The notes: generated by a model from the sequence alone, not told the origin. Positions 19,207 through 30,100 are shown, numbered from the stretch's first letter. The stretch is 64,000 nucleotides of DNA from Nostoc sp. WHI (GCF_015714725.1 NZ_WBKM01000245.1:1-64000); one strand, 5' to 3'. Made by a program: numbers and translations.

Positions 19207-20028
19207 CTAAAATCCAAAATTGGTATAAGCTGGCTCTAACTTCCGTAGGAAATTGAGCATGGCTGAAACCACAGTATCCGGTGACTCAATTAAGAAACCA
19301 TGACCACCACGGTCGAGGACTACAAGTTCAGCGTTGGGAATACCTTGAGCAAGTTGCTGGGAAAATTTTGGCGGGGTAAGAATGTCTTGTTTTCCAACCA
19401 GAACTAAGGTAGGACAATGAATCTGTTGAAGACGGTTTGTTGTGTCACAGTCAAGCATGGCTCGGCTGTGATGATAGAGTGAATGAGTCGCAGGGGAGAA
19501 GGGATTTCTAATGGCAAATTCGATCAGACCTTCGATCATCCCAGGAATCGAGTAGAACGTATCTGTAAATATCCAGGGCAATACAACTTTTTCATAAAGT
19601 TTCAGGTTTACATTACCGGGGAGGTCGCCCCAAGTTTCAATGATGCTATTGAATAGTCCATCACCCTTTGCCAAACATGAGAGTAGCATCAAACTTTGTA
19701 CCTTTTCAGGGTGTGCTAACACCACTTCTTGGGCTATCTGACCACCCATTGAATGACCTGCTAGATGCACTTTATCGATCGCAATGTGATCGAGCAATGC
19801 TGCAACGTCACTAGCCATCTGTTTCAAATTATAAGGGCTTTCGGGAGCAGAACTTCTTCCCATGCCTCGGTTATCTAAGCGAATGACTTGATACTGCGAA
19901 ATCAGTGATGGCATGATCAGCGACCAATAAGCATGATCGCAAAGGAAGCCAGCTATTAATAGCAAAGGCTCACCCTTTCCTTTAATGTCGTAGAACAAAT
20001 CAATTCCGTTAATCTGAACCTTGGGCAT
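19207..20028 (-). CDS. Alpha/beta-fold hydrolase
   Basis: 273 residues from the ATG at 20028 (MPKVQINGIDLFYDIKGKGE); a TTG two codons upstream is less likely. The nucleophile elbow is GHSMGGQIAQ, the oxyanion loop LIAGFLCDHAYW, the acid in VLVGKQDILTPP and the catalytic histidine in DRGGHGFLIESPD. It matches the broad esterase/haloperoxidase-like family with the usual length. No signal peptide is seen, so it is cytoplasmic. The substrate is unknown. An MFS exporter gene lies 80 bp upstream on the same strand. Confidence 0.88.
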   Translation of the reverse strand: MPKVQINGIDLFYDIKGKGEPLLLIAGFLCDHAYWSLIMPSLISQYQVIRLDNRGMGRSSAPESPYNLKQMASDVAALLDHIAIDKVHLAGHSMGGQIAQEVVLAHPEKVQSLMLLSCLAKGDGLFNSIIETWGDLPGNVNLKLYEKVVLPWIFTDTFYSIPGMIEGLIEFAIRNPFSPATHSLYHHSRAMLDCDTTNRLQQIHCPTLVLVGKQDILTPPKFSQQLAQGIPNAELVVLDRGGHGFLIESPDTVVSAMLNFLRKLEPAYTNFGF

Positions 20029-20108
20029 AGTCAAGAGTGCGAATTAGTCACGTTTCTATTCCATTTAGTTTCCCATGATTGGGAAACTTCTAGATTGTAA
20101 TACCGTCC

Positions 20109-21296
20109 TTAATGGTTTTGCTTCTGCTTGACTAGCCAAAGGGAGAGCAGAGCGATCGCTACACCAGCTAGAATAAAACAATAAATGTAGCCGAAATTAT
20201 CCACAATTTTACCGAATACTGCTGCGCCGATTCCCTGGCCGATAAACAGGCTGAAGACGAACAGAGAAACAGATGTACCTCGTGCTTCAGGCGTTAGCTC
20301 AGTGGCTTGGGTCTGAAGAGTGCCGTGCATCATATAAAAGCCCAATCCCATTAGGATATTTAAGGGGATAAATAATATCCAGTTTTGGAACAAAGCGATC
20401 GCTAAGAAGCTAGTACACATTAAGCTCCCTCCCACTCCCATCAAACCAATCTCACCCAGCCGTCTTACCAACCACTTAACTGAGCGAGTGTAAATTAGTC
20501 CACCCAATCCAAACCCAGTAAGCATAAACCCGATTGCTACATAGGATAAAGTATAGCGATCGCGCAGAAATGCGCCGACGTAAGCGAATGCCCCAAACAG
20601 GCAAAGACCTTCGATAAATACCCCCACAACCACAGCACGCGCCATCGGTTGACGCAATAGCTGGTAATAAGGCCGGAATGTTATCCTACTTACCCGACCT
20701 TGGGGAGGATAACCATCGCTAAGGTGACGTGTCCCCCGCCATAAAAGTCCAGCAATACCAAGGGAGACAAACCCAAATACGAGAAAGATGTAACGCCAAC
20801 CAATATATTCTCCAAAGATTCCTCCCAAACTACCGCCGAGGATTTGACCCAACACCAGTGCACTGAGATACTTGCCGAGCGCTGCTTGGCGTTCTTCATA
20901 AGGAAAGTTATCACCAATATAAGCTAAGGTGATGGGAACAATCCCAGCAGCAGCCATTCCTGTGAGAAACCGTAGCAAGGTAAGTAAAACGATATTTGAA
21001 ACAAAGGCACAAACAGCCGTACCGACAGCAAATGCTGTTAGTGCTACTGTAATTACTTTCAGTTTGCCGATGCGATCGCCTAGCGGCCCATAGACTATTT
21101 GAAATAGCCCATAGGGAATGGTGTATGCCGAGATAATCACCGCAGCACTGCCAACACCAACTTTGAACTCGTCGGCAATGATGTGCAGTAGAGGATCAAT
21201 TACCCGGACATCGGCAACTACCATGAAGGCAGCAGCGCCCAACAGTCCTAATGAAACAGGTGTTTTGCTTGCTGTATCCTTTGCTAACCTGCCCAC
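20109..21296 (-). CDS. MFS transporter, drug-efflux type
   Basis: About 395 residues with twelve predicted hydrophobic helices. MFS signature loop motifs are visible: GPLGDRIGKLKVI between helices 2 and 3, and LRFLTGMAAAGIVPITLAYIGD in helix 4/5 as in DHA1-type exporters. The frame is open to a TTG at 21404, but I favour the GTG at 21296 because it has a good AGGAG ribosome site nine bases upstream and gives a normal-length protein; the longer form would add 36 basic residues. The substrate is unknown. It may be co-transcribed with the hydrolase downstream. Confidence 0.88.
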   Translation of the reverse strand: MGRLAKDTASKTPVSLGLLGAAAFMVVADVRVIDPLLHIIADEFKVGVGSAAVIISAYTIPYGLFQIVYGPLGDRIGKLKVITVALTAFAVGTAVCAFVSNIVLLTLLRFLTGMAAAGIVPITLAYIGDNFPYEERQAALGKYLSALVLGQILGGSLGGIFGEYIGWRYIFLVFGFVSLGIAGLLWRGTRHLSDGYPPQGRVSRITFRPYYQLLRQPMARAVVVGVFIEGLCLFGAFAYVGAFLRDRYTLSYVAIGFMLTGFGLGGLIYTRSVKWLVRRLGEIGLMGVGGSLMCTSFLAIALFQNWILFIPLNILMGLGFYMMHGTLQTQATELTPEARGTSVSLFVFSLFIGQGIGAAVFGKIVDNFGYIYCFILAGVAIALLSLWLVKQKQNH

Positions 21297-21531
21297 TGCT
21301 ATGTTCTCCTGGTGTTTGAGTTTTCGCACTTCTAGAATAGACTTTTTGCGTAGGTAAGCAAGCCAATGCTGGATCGTCACAGGAGTTCTACGACGAGAAT
21401 TCAAATATTCATTAAAATTCTTAATGGTGATAACTTGCTATCACAAGCTGTATTGTGGTGCAAGTTTGAGCTTCGGACAATTTCTGATAAAACAGATGTT
21501 GATCTGAATCTGCTGGGGCAAAATAGAAAAC

Positions 21532-22884
21532 ATGACGATTGAATCCAATTCCTCAAATCTACCAACCCCAGAACCTATCCCAGAACACGACTTGCAGCCA
21601 GATGATTTTGACGGTGGCGATTCTGAGAATAACTTAACCTCAGAAGCGCTAGCGACACAACAAGCCCTAGCGGCGATCGCATCTTTGCAATCTCCGCAAC
21701 ATACAACTGCTCTCAAACAAGCTCGTTCTGACTTCAAGCAACCCAGTACCAAGCAATTCACAGTTAAGCCGAGGGCATTGGTGATTACTCTGATAGCGAT
21801 CGCCATCACCTTTATCGGAGTTATCCTCAATAACTGGATCATCGGCCTTATCGGAACGCTGATGACTCTGGTGTTATCTCTAGCGATACTATTGCCTTGG
21901 TTACAAGAAGTTTTAGACGAGTGGTTTTCAGCCCAAGAACGCACGCTGTTTGTTGCCTTTTTGGGAATAATAGTAGCGATCATCGGCTTGATCAGGTTCA
22001 CAGGCGTAGGCGATCGCTTGTTGCTTTGGGGACGCCAGATTAACTGGGACGTTACCGGAACTCTAGCAGAATGGTTTGGTGCTTTGGGGCAAATTCTTAT
22101 CGCCATCATCGCCGTTTATGTGGCGTGGCGACAATACGTTATTTCCAAAGACTTGACAATTCAGCAAAATCTGCTTACAGTTCAGCAAAACATTATTACC
22201 CAGCAGCAGACAATTGATTCTTATTTCCAAGGCGTTTCAGACTTGGTATTAGATGAAGAAGGATTATTAGAAGATTGGCCCCAAGAGAGAGCGATCGCTG
22301 AAGGACGCACTGCGGCAATTTTAAGTAGTGTCGATGGCAGTGGTAAAGCGAAAATTCTCCGCTTTCTTTCACGTTCCAAGTTGCTGTCACCCTTAAAACG
22401 CGATAGCCGATTAGGTCGAGCCATTTTCAACGGGAATGGCGGTTACGCGGAAGACCGACTAGAAGGTGTGCGCGTAATTGATTTAGGTGTAATGCTAGCG
22501 GGAGCAGACCTTTCTGGTACTGATTTGCGTTGGACTGATCTAAGCGAAGCTAATCTTGTCCGCGCTAATCTGAGCGGTTGTGATTTAGTAAAAGCCAACC
22601 TCTCGCGCACAATTTTATATCATGCCAATCTCAATGCTACCGACCTCAACGGAGTTCGCCTGTTTTACGGTGTAGTGGACAAAGCATCACCCCGCAGCCG
22701 CACCCAAGCACCAGATTATGAAACCGGCGAACGCACTGGCGCTGTGGTAGAAAATGCCGATTTCACGAATGTGCAACGGATGTCTGAGTCTGCACGTTAC
22801 TACTGTTGCGCTTGGGGTGGCGAAACAACCAAAGGCACTATTCCTGGTGGTTGTGAAGGTATTCCTAACAAGTTAGGACGATAA
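21532..22884 (+). CDS. Pentapeptide-repeat membrane protein
   Basis: 450 residues. An acidic N-terminal tail (1-80) precedes hydrophobic segments near 85-125 (ALVITLIAIAITFIGVILNN, LIGTLMTLVLSLAILLPWL), 140-160 and 185-205. A Gln-rich linker (QQNLLTVQQNIITQQQ) follows, then a cytoplasmic domain beginning DSYFQGVSDLVLDEEGLL. About residues 320-380 form pentapeptide repeats (ADLSGTDLRWTDLSEANLVR and onward), a right-handed beta-helix. This arrangement is common in cyanobacteria with no proven role. It is divergent from the MFS gene. Confidence 0.85.
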   Translation: MTIESNSSNLPTPEPIPEHDLQPDDFDGGDSENNLTSEALATQQALAAIASLQSPQHTTALKQARSDFKQPSTKQFTVKPRALVITLIAIAITFIGVILNNWIIGLIGTLMTLVLSLAILLPWLQEVLDEWFSAQERTLFVAFLGIIVAIIGLIRFTGVGDRLLLWGRQINWDVTGTLAEWFGALGQILIAIIAVYVAWRQYVISKDLTIQQNLLTVQQNIITQQQTIDSYFQGVSDLVLDEEGLLEDWPQERAIAEGRTAAILSSVDGSGKAKILRFLSRSKLLSPLKRDSRLGRAIFNGNGGYAEDRLEGVRVIDLGVMLAGADLSGTDLRWTDLSEANLVRANLSGCDLVKANLSRTILYHANLNATDLNGVRLFYGVVDKASPRSRTQAPDYETGERTGAVVENADFTNVQRMSESARYYCCAWGGETTKGTIPGGCEGIPNKLGR

Positions 22885-22933
22885 TTATAGTTGAGTTCTA
22901 AATAGTCAGATTTTGCCCAATAATTAAAGGTTT

Positions 22934-22959
22934 GTAGTAAGGGCTGAAGCCCTCACTAC
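22934..22959. repeat. Dispersed palindromic repeat / possible terminator
   Basis: Arms GTAGTAAGGGCT and AGCCCTCACTAC form a near-perfect hairpin with a two-base loop. It lies 50 bp after the pentapeptide-repeat gene. This type of GAAGCCCTCACTAC hairpin is a recurrent intergenic repeat in filamentous cyanobacteria. Confidence 0.5.
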
Positions 22960-23077
22960 GAGCAAATTTAATTAATTTTATTTAACTGTTACAGCTTATT
23001 TGCAGTAACCAGAGTTTGTTTGCAGTTCGCTAAACATAGTGATTGAAATCTTTCATATCATGTCCGGTTGAACACAA

Positions 23078-23318
23078 GTCAATTGCGAAGGTCGTGTTCG
23101 CGGAGCGTCTCTAAGAGTTGCAATCTCCAAACCCTTGCGATTGCTTCATTCCACTGCCAATACGGTTCGGTTAAGGTTTTTTGATGAAAATTCTAGATTA
23201 GAAAGACGCGATAAATCACCGTCACGACGAAAGATTGATTATTGTAGAGACGGCGATTTATCGCGTCTCTTGCCTTAACCGAACCGTATTGATTCCACTG
23301 CGTTACACTCGCAATGAC
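23078..23318. repeat. Middle element of nested island (TTGCGA...CGCAATGAC type)
   Basis: The ends are GTCAATTGCGA and TCGCAATGAC, an inverted pair with one extra base. Related sequence occurs inside the island at 59064-59156, also within a larger element. The innermost MITE interrupts it at the target ATTCCACTGC. Confidence 0.6.
23158..23291. repeat. MITE-like element, family A copy 2, with intact target duplication
   Basis: This 134-bp element has perfect 18-bp inverted ends, CAATACGGTTCGGTTAAG and its complement. It is flanked by an exact 10-bp direct repeat ATTCCACTGC (23148-23157 and 23292-23301), the target-site duplication. The interior shares GTAGAGACGGCGATTTATCG with the copy at 7977-8078. 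Confidence 0.88.
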
Positions 23319-23364
23319 ATATCGTAAGTGATTAAGCGGACATGATATCACCGGAATATAAGTT

Positions 23365-24540
23365 TTAATCACTGTTGATAGGATAAAAACGTTTTTTATT
23401 CTCTATACTCATGTAAAACAAAAATACTGCAAAGCCCATTATTACTATGCTAAATATGTAACCATCGCCAAAAACTTTGATGGCTATTGATGAAAGTATT
23501 GGGCCAGCAGTACATCCAAAACTATATATAGCTGTGAACAAAGCACTTCCAGAAGATAGTTCATTTGTAGAAAGTTTTTCTCCAATTAGTGCCATTGTTA
23601 AAGGAAGAATCGGACTTATGCTAGCTCCAGCAATAAATGCAAATATGTGGGTAGCCGTGGAGTTTTGAATCAATGAAAGACACAAAAATGACAATAGTAC
23701 AATAGAGACACTACTAAAAAGAATTTTTAGTCTGCCGAATCGGTTTGCTAGGTGAGTAACTGGAACAGTAGAGAGCAAACCGCCAACTACAAATATGGCA
23801 AAGGTATAGCCTATCTGCTCTATATTGTAATTCTGTCGTAGCAGATAGACCGGATATAAAGAAACTAGCGTAGATTCGGCAAAACCATAGATAAAAGCAC
23901 CCTGAAGAGGAAGTTTAAGCTTGCTGAAAATTCCCGAACTTGAAGATTTTTGGAAAACAACAACTTTGTTGGGTAAGGCTATCCAGACGACAATTACACC
24001 GCTAAAAATTAAAGCACTACCCAAAGAAAATGAAAGTTTGGGGGAAACGTTATAGAAAGCAGAACCGAGTACTGGGCCGATACCAAACCCAAAAGTAAAA
24101 GCTAGAGCATTCAAACCGTTGACGATCGCTCGATTACCTTCATGACAAAAATAATTTAATGCCGTGTTTCCACTGACTAAATATAAACAACAAGCAATGC
24201 CCATGATAGCACGGATGACAAACCATGCAGGCATTGATGTAGTCATAGTAAACAAGGGAGCGCTAAAACCCATAAGTGCCAAGCCAAGCATCATAGTTTT
24301 ACGAAGCCCCAACTTTGGTAATATTTTTACTACAAGGGGTGTTCCCAAAGCTATGACTAGAAAATACACTGTAGAATTTGCTCCTATCCATAGATCGTCA
24401 ACTTGATGTTGTGCCATGAACGTTGAGATAAAGGGATTAAATAGCCCTATAGAAATACCAGACAAAAAAGCTATGATATACAAAGCTGGTAATCCAGTAG
24501 AGAAAGGAGAATTTGATTTTGTGGAAGTCAATTCTGTCAT
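23365..24540 (-). CDS. MFS transporter
   Basis: 391 residues with about twelve hydrophobic helices starting at LPALYIIAFLSGISIGLFNP. MFS-type loop features include LPKLGLRKTMMLGLALMG after helix 2, RAIMGIACCLYLVSGNTALN at helix 4-5 and HLANRFGRLKILFSS after helix 8. It resembles small-molecule exporters of the multidrug or sugar-efflux type; the substrate is unknown. Downstream of the repeat island and following a truncated type II thioesterase fragment, it might once have belonged to a natural-product cluster; that is inference. Confidence 0.86.
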   Translation of the reverse strand: MTELTSTKSNSPFSTGLPALYIIAFLSGISIGLFNPFISTFMAQHQVDDLWIGANSTVYFLVIALGTPLVVKILPKLGLRKTMMLGLALMGFSAPLFTMTTSMPAWFVIRAIMGIACCLYLVSGNTALNYFCHEGNRAIVNGLNALAFTFGFGIGPVLGSAFYNVSPKLSFSLGSALIFSGVIVVWIALPNKVVVFQKSSSSGIFSKLKLPLQGAFIYGFAESTLVSLYPVYLLRQNYNIEQIGYTFAIFVVGGLLSTVPVTHLANRFGRLKILFSSVSIVLLSFLCLSLIQNSTATHIFAFIAGASISPILPLTMALIGEKLSTNELSSGSALFTAIYSFGCTAGPILSSIAIKVFGDGYIFSIVIMGFAVFLFYMSIENKKRFYPINSD

Positions 24541-24725
24541 AAAACTTTAGGGTAATTGAGAAAACGCGTGGTTTTAGCGCATGGTAAAACTACGATGCAG
24601 CAATCGTTTTATTTAAAAATGACTAGGTAACAAATAAATAGCCATTTTTGCAATAAATTTATTTTTTTAACTCTATTTTAAGAGAGTTAGCTATTTAGGA
24701 AAGGGTATTTGTGTCTCTAAAGTGC

Positions 24726-25079
24726 TTAGTTATTGTTTATAGCTAACACCTGATGCAGATGTTGAGATAATGACTCCAAAAAGAGTGATTTAGAATTGTG
24801 CAAAAAGAAATGGTCGCCAGAAAACATTTGCAGATTGAAGGAACTACACGTCTGCTCACGCCAAGCTTCTAAATCATCAACCCTAATTGCTTTATCCTGT
24901 AAACCTCCAAATACAGAGATTGGGCAGTCGAGTGGCATTTTACTTGTGTAAGCGTATGTTTCAAGCATCGTAAAGTCTGCGCGCAGACAGGGGAGGAAAA
25001 GTTGCAGGAGTTGTTCATTCTCCAAAATTGCCTGTGGTATTGCATTATAACGATAATTTGACAAAAATAAATTCTCCAC
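24726..25079 (-). pseudogene. Type II thioesterase, C-terminal fragment
   Basis: The stretch YNAIPQAILENEQLLQLFLP, then LRADFTMLETYAY, ISVFGGLQDKAIRVDDLEAW and MFSGDHFFLH matches the C-terminal half of GrsT-like type II thioesterases that edit NRPS/PKS carrier proteins. The catalytic Asp/His part (DKAIR, GDHFF) is present, but the first ~120 residues including the nucleophilic GHSMG serine are absent. The frame starts from a GTG inside the neighbouring gene. Homologous sequence begins at about 25060, directly where the upstream gene loses its own C-terminus, so two truncated genes are joined here. Confidence 0.75.
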
Positions 25080-25563
25080 CGCTGCTAATCATTCCGAAAC
25101 TAGGCTGATTTGGATGAGGATTACCTAACATATAAGCTAATATTTGTGCGAGTCCTCTTTCAATGGAATATTCTGCTTGTTTCGACTCAATAACCATTAC
25201 CCAAAATTGGTCTTTCAGAACTAATGTATCTATTTTGCCTTTGATGATAATTTCTTCATCTTCATCGATAATCTCTATTGGTTCCTCAGCTTTAATATGT
25301 AAAGGTACTAAATAAAAATCCCCAATAAAAAGTATTGGGTCTATAATTGCCATTCTGACAACATCTTCTAGTAAAGGTGGGTAATTAAGAAGATTAAAAT
25401 AACCTGTTTTTACTTTATCTAAAAGTTGTTTATCTAAATCAGTAATTTCTAATAAATCTTCTTGCCATTCGCAGAAGAATTGATCATCCAAAACTAACTC
25501 AATACTAAAATTTTCGATTAAGTAGCGTAAATTGATCTCTTTTGCTTGGAGTGTTTGCGTCAT
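25045..25563 (-). pseudogene. Restriction-endonuclease-like protein, C-terminally truncated
   Basis: 172 residues. The core YLVPLHIKAEEPIEI, then IKGKIDTLVLKDQFWVMVIESKQ and IERGLAQILAYMLGNP, shows the D...ExK pattern of PD-(D/E)XK nucleases, like a cyanobacterial family related to type I restriction HsdR N-termini. The usual C-terminal ~40 residues after GMISSGGEFIFVKL are missing, replaced by the thioesterase fragment in another frame. The ATG at 25563 looks genuine. It may still be folded since the catalytic core is kept, so function is uncertain. Confidence 0.6.
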
Positions 25564-25656
25564 ACTTTTTGCAAAGTGGAAAAAGTGAGTTATGCTATGA
25601 TACTTTATTTTCTCGCGATCGCTCAGTTAAAGATGAATTCATAATTGGCATCTATC

Positions 25657-26910
25657 CTATTCATTAGTTGCTGCTTCTAGCCAAACTTCCACATCATCTG
25701 TTAGCAATTTGTGTGCTGCTTCTAGCATTGATGCTGCTATATCTTTGAGGTCTTCGCGGTTGTTCAAATAAGTTTTCAATGCTTCCATTGGGTCGATGCT
25801 GCTACTTGCACTCAATTCGGGAATGCGAGGTCTAGCTAATTGACTGACTAATTCTGCTTGAATAGTGTAGGTGTGAGCAAGACTTAAAGCAGTATGTAAG
25901 GAGGAACTGTCAATTAAATCCATTTGTTCCGAGCGGAGTTTGTAAATTAGCCGCACTACAGCATCTTCAATATCATACTTGGCGATCGCTTTCATTAATA
26001 CTGCTTGGGGATCATCTGCTTTCGAGATATCCACTTCAATGGTGCGAAAAGTCCGAACTGTTAAGGGACAAAATTCCCATTCAGCACTCCCCCGCTCCAG
26101 TTTTAGCATCACATAGCCTTTGTCTTCTTTTTCTTCACTAAAATCTACCCGCTCAATACTCCCTGGATAAATCACAGGCGGCTTGTTAGATTTATTCAGA
26201 TTTTGGTGGCGGTGGACGTGTCCCAACGCTACATAATCAAAACAAGGCCGCGTCAACAAAGATAGGGGTAAAGTAAAACCTTTACCTACTGCCAAAAAGC
26301 GTTCTGCGCCCAAGGTAGCATTGTCAGCCATCAAGTGAGCTAAAAGCACAGTTGGTACATTGGGGTCAAGACGGCGAATTTCCCCTTCCAGGACAACTCG
26401 CAGGCGTTCCGTTAACAGTTGGTTGACTTCCGCCAAAGACAAACCTTCAGTCTCTTGGCGAGTCATCAGAGTCGAACGCGTCAGCCAAGGGAGGGTGATT
26501 ACTTGGACTTTGCCATTGCGGGTTTCGATACAGTGAGTAGTTAATGTATCACCGACAACAAATCCTGGCACTCCCAAGGTGCGGTAAATATTTAAACTCG
26601 CTCCTCCCTGTCCTTGGGAGTGTTGATCATGGTTGCCTACCAGTAGCACTGTGGGAATATTCGCATCCATCAGACGACGAAACTGGCTGGCAAAAGCATA
26701 TTGTACATAGGGTGGTGGTGTAGCATCCGGGAAAGCGTCACCACCAAATATGACCAAATCCACGGTATCTGCGATCGCTCGGTCAATACATATAGATAGG
26801 GTATTGACAAAATCCTCCAATCGTGTATTTAATCCAGTTGCAGGATTAATTCGTCCGTGGGAGAAACCGCTTCCCATGTGGATGTCGGAGAGGTGGAGGA
26901 TTTTTATCAT
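25657..26910 (-). CDS. sbcD: DNA repair exonuclease SbcD (Mre11-like)
   Basis: 417 residues, standard length for SbcD. All metallophosphoesterase motifs are visible: LHLSDIHMG (motif I, residues 5-13), FGGDAFPD (motif II), LVGNHDQHS (motif III), LLAHLMAD (motif IV) and ALGHVHRHQ (motif V). The enzyme is the Mn-dependent nuclease that, with the SbcC ATPase, opens hairpins and trims blocked DNA ends. No sbcC is adjacent in this window. The ATG at 26910 is the family start (MIKILHLSD). It is divergent from the DUF4011 helicase gene, 237 bp away. Confidence 0.93.
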   Translation of the reverse strand: MIKILHLSDIHMGSGFSHGRINPATGLNTRLEDFVNTLSICIDRAIADTVDLVIFGGDAFPDATPPPYVQYAFASQFRRLMDANIPTVLLVGNHDQHSQGQGGASLNIYRTLGVPGFVVGDTLTTHCIETRNGKVQVITLPWLTRSTLMTRQETEGLSLAEVNQLLTERLRVVLEGEIRRLDPNVPTVLLAHLMADNATLGAERFLAVGKGFTLPLSLLTRPCFDYVALGHVHRHQNLNKSNKPPVIYPGSIERVDFSEEKEDKGYVMLKLERGSAEWEFCPLTVRTFRTIEVDISKADDPQAVLMKAIAKYDIEDAVVRLIYKLRSEQMDLIDSSSLHTALSLAHTYTIQAELVSQLARPRIPELSASSSIDPMEALKTYLNNREDLKDIAASMLEAAHKLLTDDVEVWLEAATNE

Positions 26911-27147
26911 ATTTGTCCTTTGTTCTTTGTTTACATATTAATGGCAAATAACTATTGAGAACTGTCTAAATGTCTCAAACCTACTAATTCGTGACCAGTT
27001 TTCTACCTGTTTTTTGATGTTTTTGTATATTTTATTGCAATAATTTATGAAGTTTGTACAAAATTATTCATTTCGTAAGGAATTTTACTTAAGATATTAA
27101 GTATCAGAAAAAAATTGTTTTGATTAACTACTAGTAATCGGAAGTCA

Positions 27148-30100
27148 ATGAGTAACGGCATAAATCCTGTAATTCAGCAAAAAATCAAGGATTGGAGAGA
27201 TAAACTTGCTGGTTCAAGTAACAGTAACCCACTACTTGACTTCCGAAAGAGCAATAAGCCAAAAATTGAGGTTCTTACACCACCTTTAATCTTATTTAAC
27301 AACCTCGCTGGATATGAATCTGAATCAATTTCCTTTAAGGAGTTGAGAACTAACCCAACTGAAGCTGACCTCATTAAGCTTCTCGATAAACTGGGTACAG
27401 AAGCAAAAAAAACAATAAAAGAAAAGGGTTTCATTAGTCTGTTCCTAATCCTTGGTACTTTGACCTGGTTTGATACAGCAAAGCCTCAAGAAAAAAAGGA
27501 GAAGGATAAGTTAGTATCTCCTCTATTGCTCATTCCAGTGGAATTACAAAAGAAAGGTAAAAAGCCACCAGAATATACACTATGTTCTACTGATGAGGAT
27601 ATTTCCATTAACTTTCTTTTAGTAAACAAGTTACGTGACGAATTTAATATCACATTGCCTGAAGCTGAAACACTTCAAAAATTTGGCTATGAAGAATTTA
27701 TAAATGCAGTGCGTATTGCTATAGGCGAAAAGCAGGATTGGCAACTAGAAGAAACTGCTTATATTACTTTATTTGACTCTATTAAAACAGCGATGATTAA
27801 GGATCTGGAACAAAATCAGGAAATCATCGCCAATCACCCGCTTCTGCAAGGGCTTGCTCTACAAGAAGCACCAGAAAATCGTAATTATATTAAAACAATC
27901 ACAGATAAAGAACTGGATACAATTAATCCTGAATTGATATATCAAATATGTAATGCTGATTCTAGCCAGCAACTAGTAATTGAAGCTGCAAAGGCAGGGC
28001 TTAGTTTTGTAGTGCAGGGGCCTCCAGGGACAGGAAAAAGTCAAACGATTGCCAACATAATTGCCGAACTAATAGGCAAAAACAAAAAAGTTCTGCTAGT
28101 TGCAGAAAAGGAGACCGCCTTAGATGCTGTATACAAGACACTACGAGATTCTGAGCCTAGCCTTGAAGACTTATGTTTAAAACTACATCATAAAGGTACA
28201 ACTATCAAGGAGTTGGTAAAAGAATTAAATCAAACTAAAAGTCATTTGTCACAAAGAAATGAAACTGAGTCACAACAGGAAAAGCGAGATATATTCTTTC
28301 AAAAATTGCGTGACTGTCGGCAAAGCCTTAATAGCCACACTACAAGTTTACATCATAAATACCAGCCAATAAACAAATCTGCTTTTGAACTTTATGGTGA
28401 ATTACTAAAACTGGGACGAGAGTTAGATACGATACTCGAATTTAATACTTATAATCTTGAAGAGTGGTCAGAACAAAGATTATTATTGCAAGCTAAAGAT
28501 TTACTGAATAACCTGGGACAATTTGAGCCATTTTTTCGAGGAAGACAGAAAACTGTATGGTCAAGTAGTCCTATAAGGAGATGGAATTCTGATGTTAGTA
28601 GGGACTTACGTCAGAATATTGACAACTTGCAACAAGGAATTCAACTTGCCACAAGAACTACTAATCGTTTGCGAGAGTTATTAAATATAGAACCTGCTAA
28701 CACTTTATTAGCTTTAGACAAACTTCAGCTAGCGATAGCTCATCTTATTGAAGTACCTCCACGTTTTCCTAAGAATTGGTTGCGAGGAACAATATTAAAT
28801 ACTCTGCAACAAAATTTTGATGAACTTAAAGATGATATTGTTGAACTTCAACGTATAGGCTCAGATTTGAGTACTAAATACATCAATGAGTTTTTAAGCT
28901 GGAATTTACCAGAACTGAGGAAATTTAAGCAACGCTTTCAGAATTATAGAGGGAGTTTTCGCTGTTTAAGATGTGGTTATTGGCGCACTCGTAGAAGCCT
29001 TGTTAGCCTCCAAAAAGTAAAAAATCGAGTGACTGACCAAAAATTGCTTGAAGACATTGATAATGCATTGAAGCATCATGATATTTTGAATAAATTGAAA
29101 GATACTACACATCAATATCATCGAGCGTTTGGTTCATTCTTTGAAGCAGAAATGCCAAGCTTAGATGCTATTGAGCAAGCATTGAATTGGTTGAAAGGTC
29201 TACAAAGTTATTCACTGCCTTCAAAGGAAGTTGCAGTAGTTGTCTCTTCATCCGAAAATTTGCAAGAACTTAGAACTTTATTAACAAATTTACAGACTTC
29301 ACGAAACTTGATAATAGAAGGCTTTGAATTCCTCAAACAACATTTTCACCAGGAACCAATGACAAAACCTGGTGAATTAGAAAGAAAATCTTTATATGAA
29401 GTAGAAAATTTCCTTAATAAAGCGCAAAAAGAACTAGTTCTGTTCCAACAATGTTTAGACTGCGAACAGCTAGTAGAGAAACTAGAAGATATTGGAGCTA
29501 AAGATTTTTTATTAAAACTAAGAGAGTCTAATATTCAACCAAATTTTTGGTTTTTAGTTCTGCAACAAGGTATTTATAAGGACTGGTTGCAATATATCTT
29601 AGATAGTACTGAATTGCGGAATTTTAACCAAAAAAGGCATGAGCAGAAATTAGAGGAATTTTCTCAGCTTGATAATGAACAGTATCAAGTAGCAATACAG
29701 CGTTTGAGACAACTCCACGCTGAACGCTGGAAAAAGTGGTCTGAACAACCAGAAGCAAGGACGCAAATACAATTACTTGAAAAACAAAACACATTAAACA
29801 AAGGGCATAAAAAAATCCGTCAATTCATCAAAGAAGCTTCTAAACTTGTGACTACCTTAAAACCTTTTTGGCTAATGAGTCCACTTGCTGTTAGTCAATA
29901 CATAGAACCGGAGGTTGTAGAGTTCGATGTAGTAATTTTCGATGAAGCTTCCCAAGTTTGTACCGAAGATGCAGTACCTTCCATTATGCGAGCAAAGCAG
30001 GTAATAGTCGTTGGTGACAATAAGCAACTACCGCCAACTTATTTCTTTAAAAGCAATGCTTCAGGTGGTGAAGATGAGGAGCAAGAAATATATGACAGCT

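Larger units (their letters stand above)
23055..23348. repeat. Nested repeat island, outermost element
   Basis: The ends pair as ATATCATGTCCGGTT at 23055-23069 and AAGCGGACATGATAT at 23334-23348. Inside lies a second repeat (23078-23318), and inside that a third (23158-23291). No coding capacity was found in this 480-bp intergenic gap. Confidence 0.65.
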
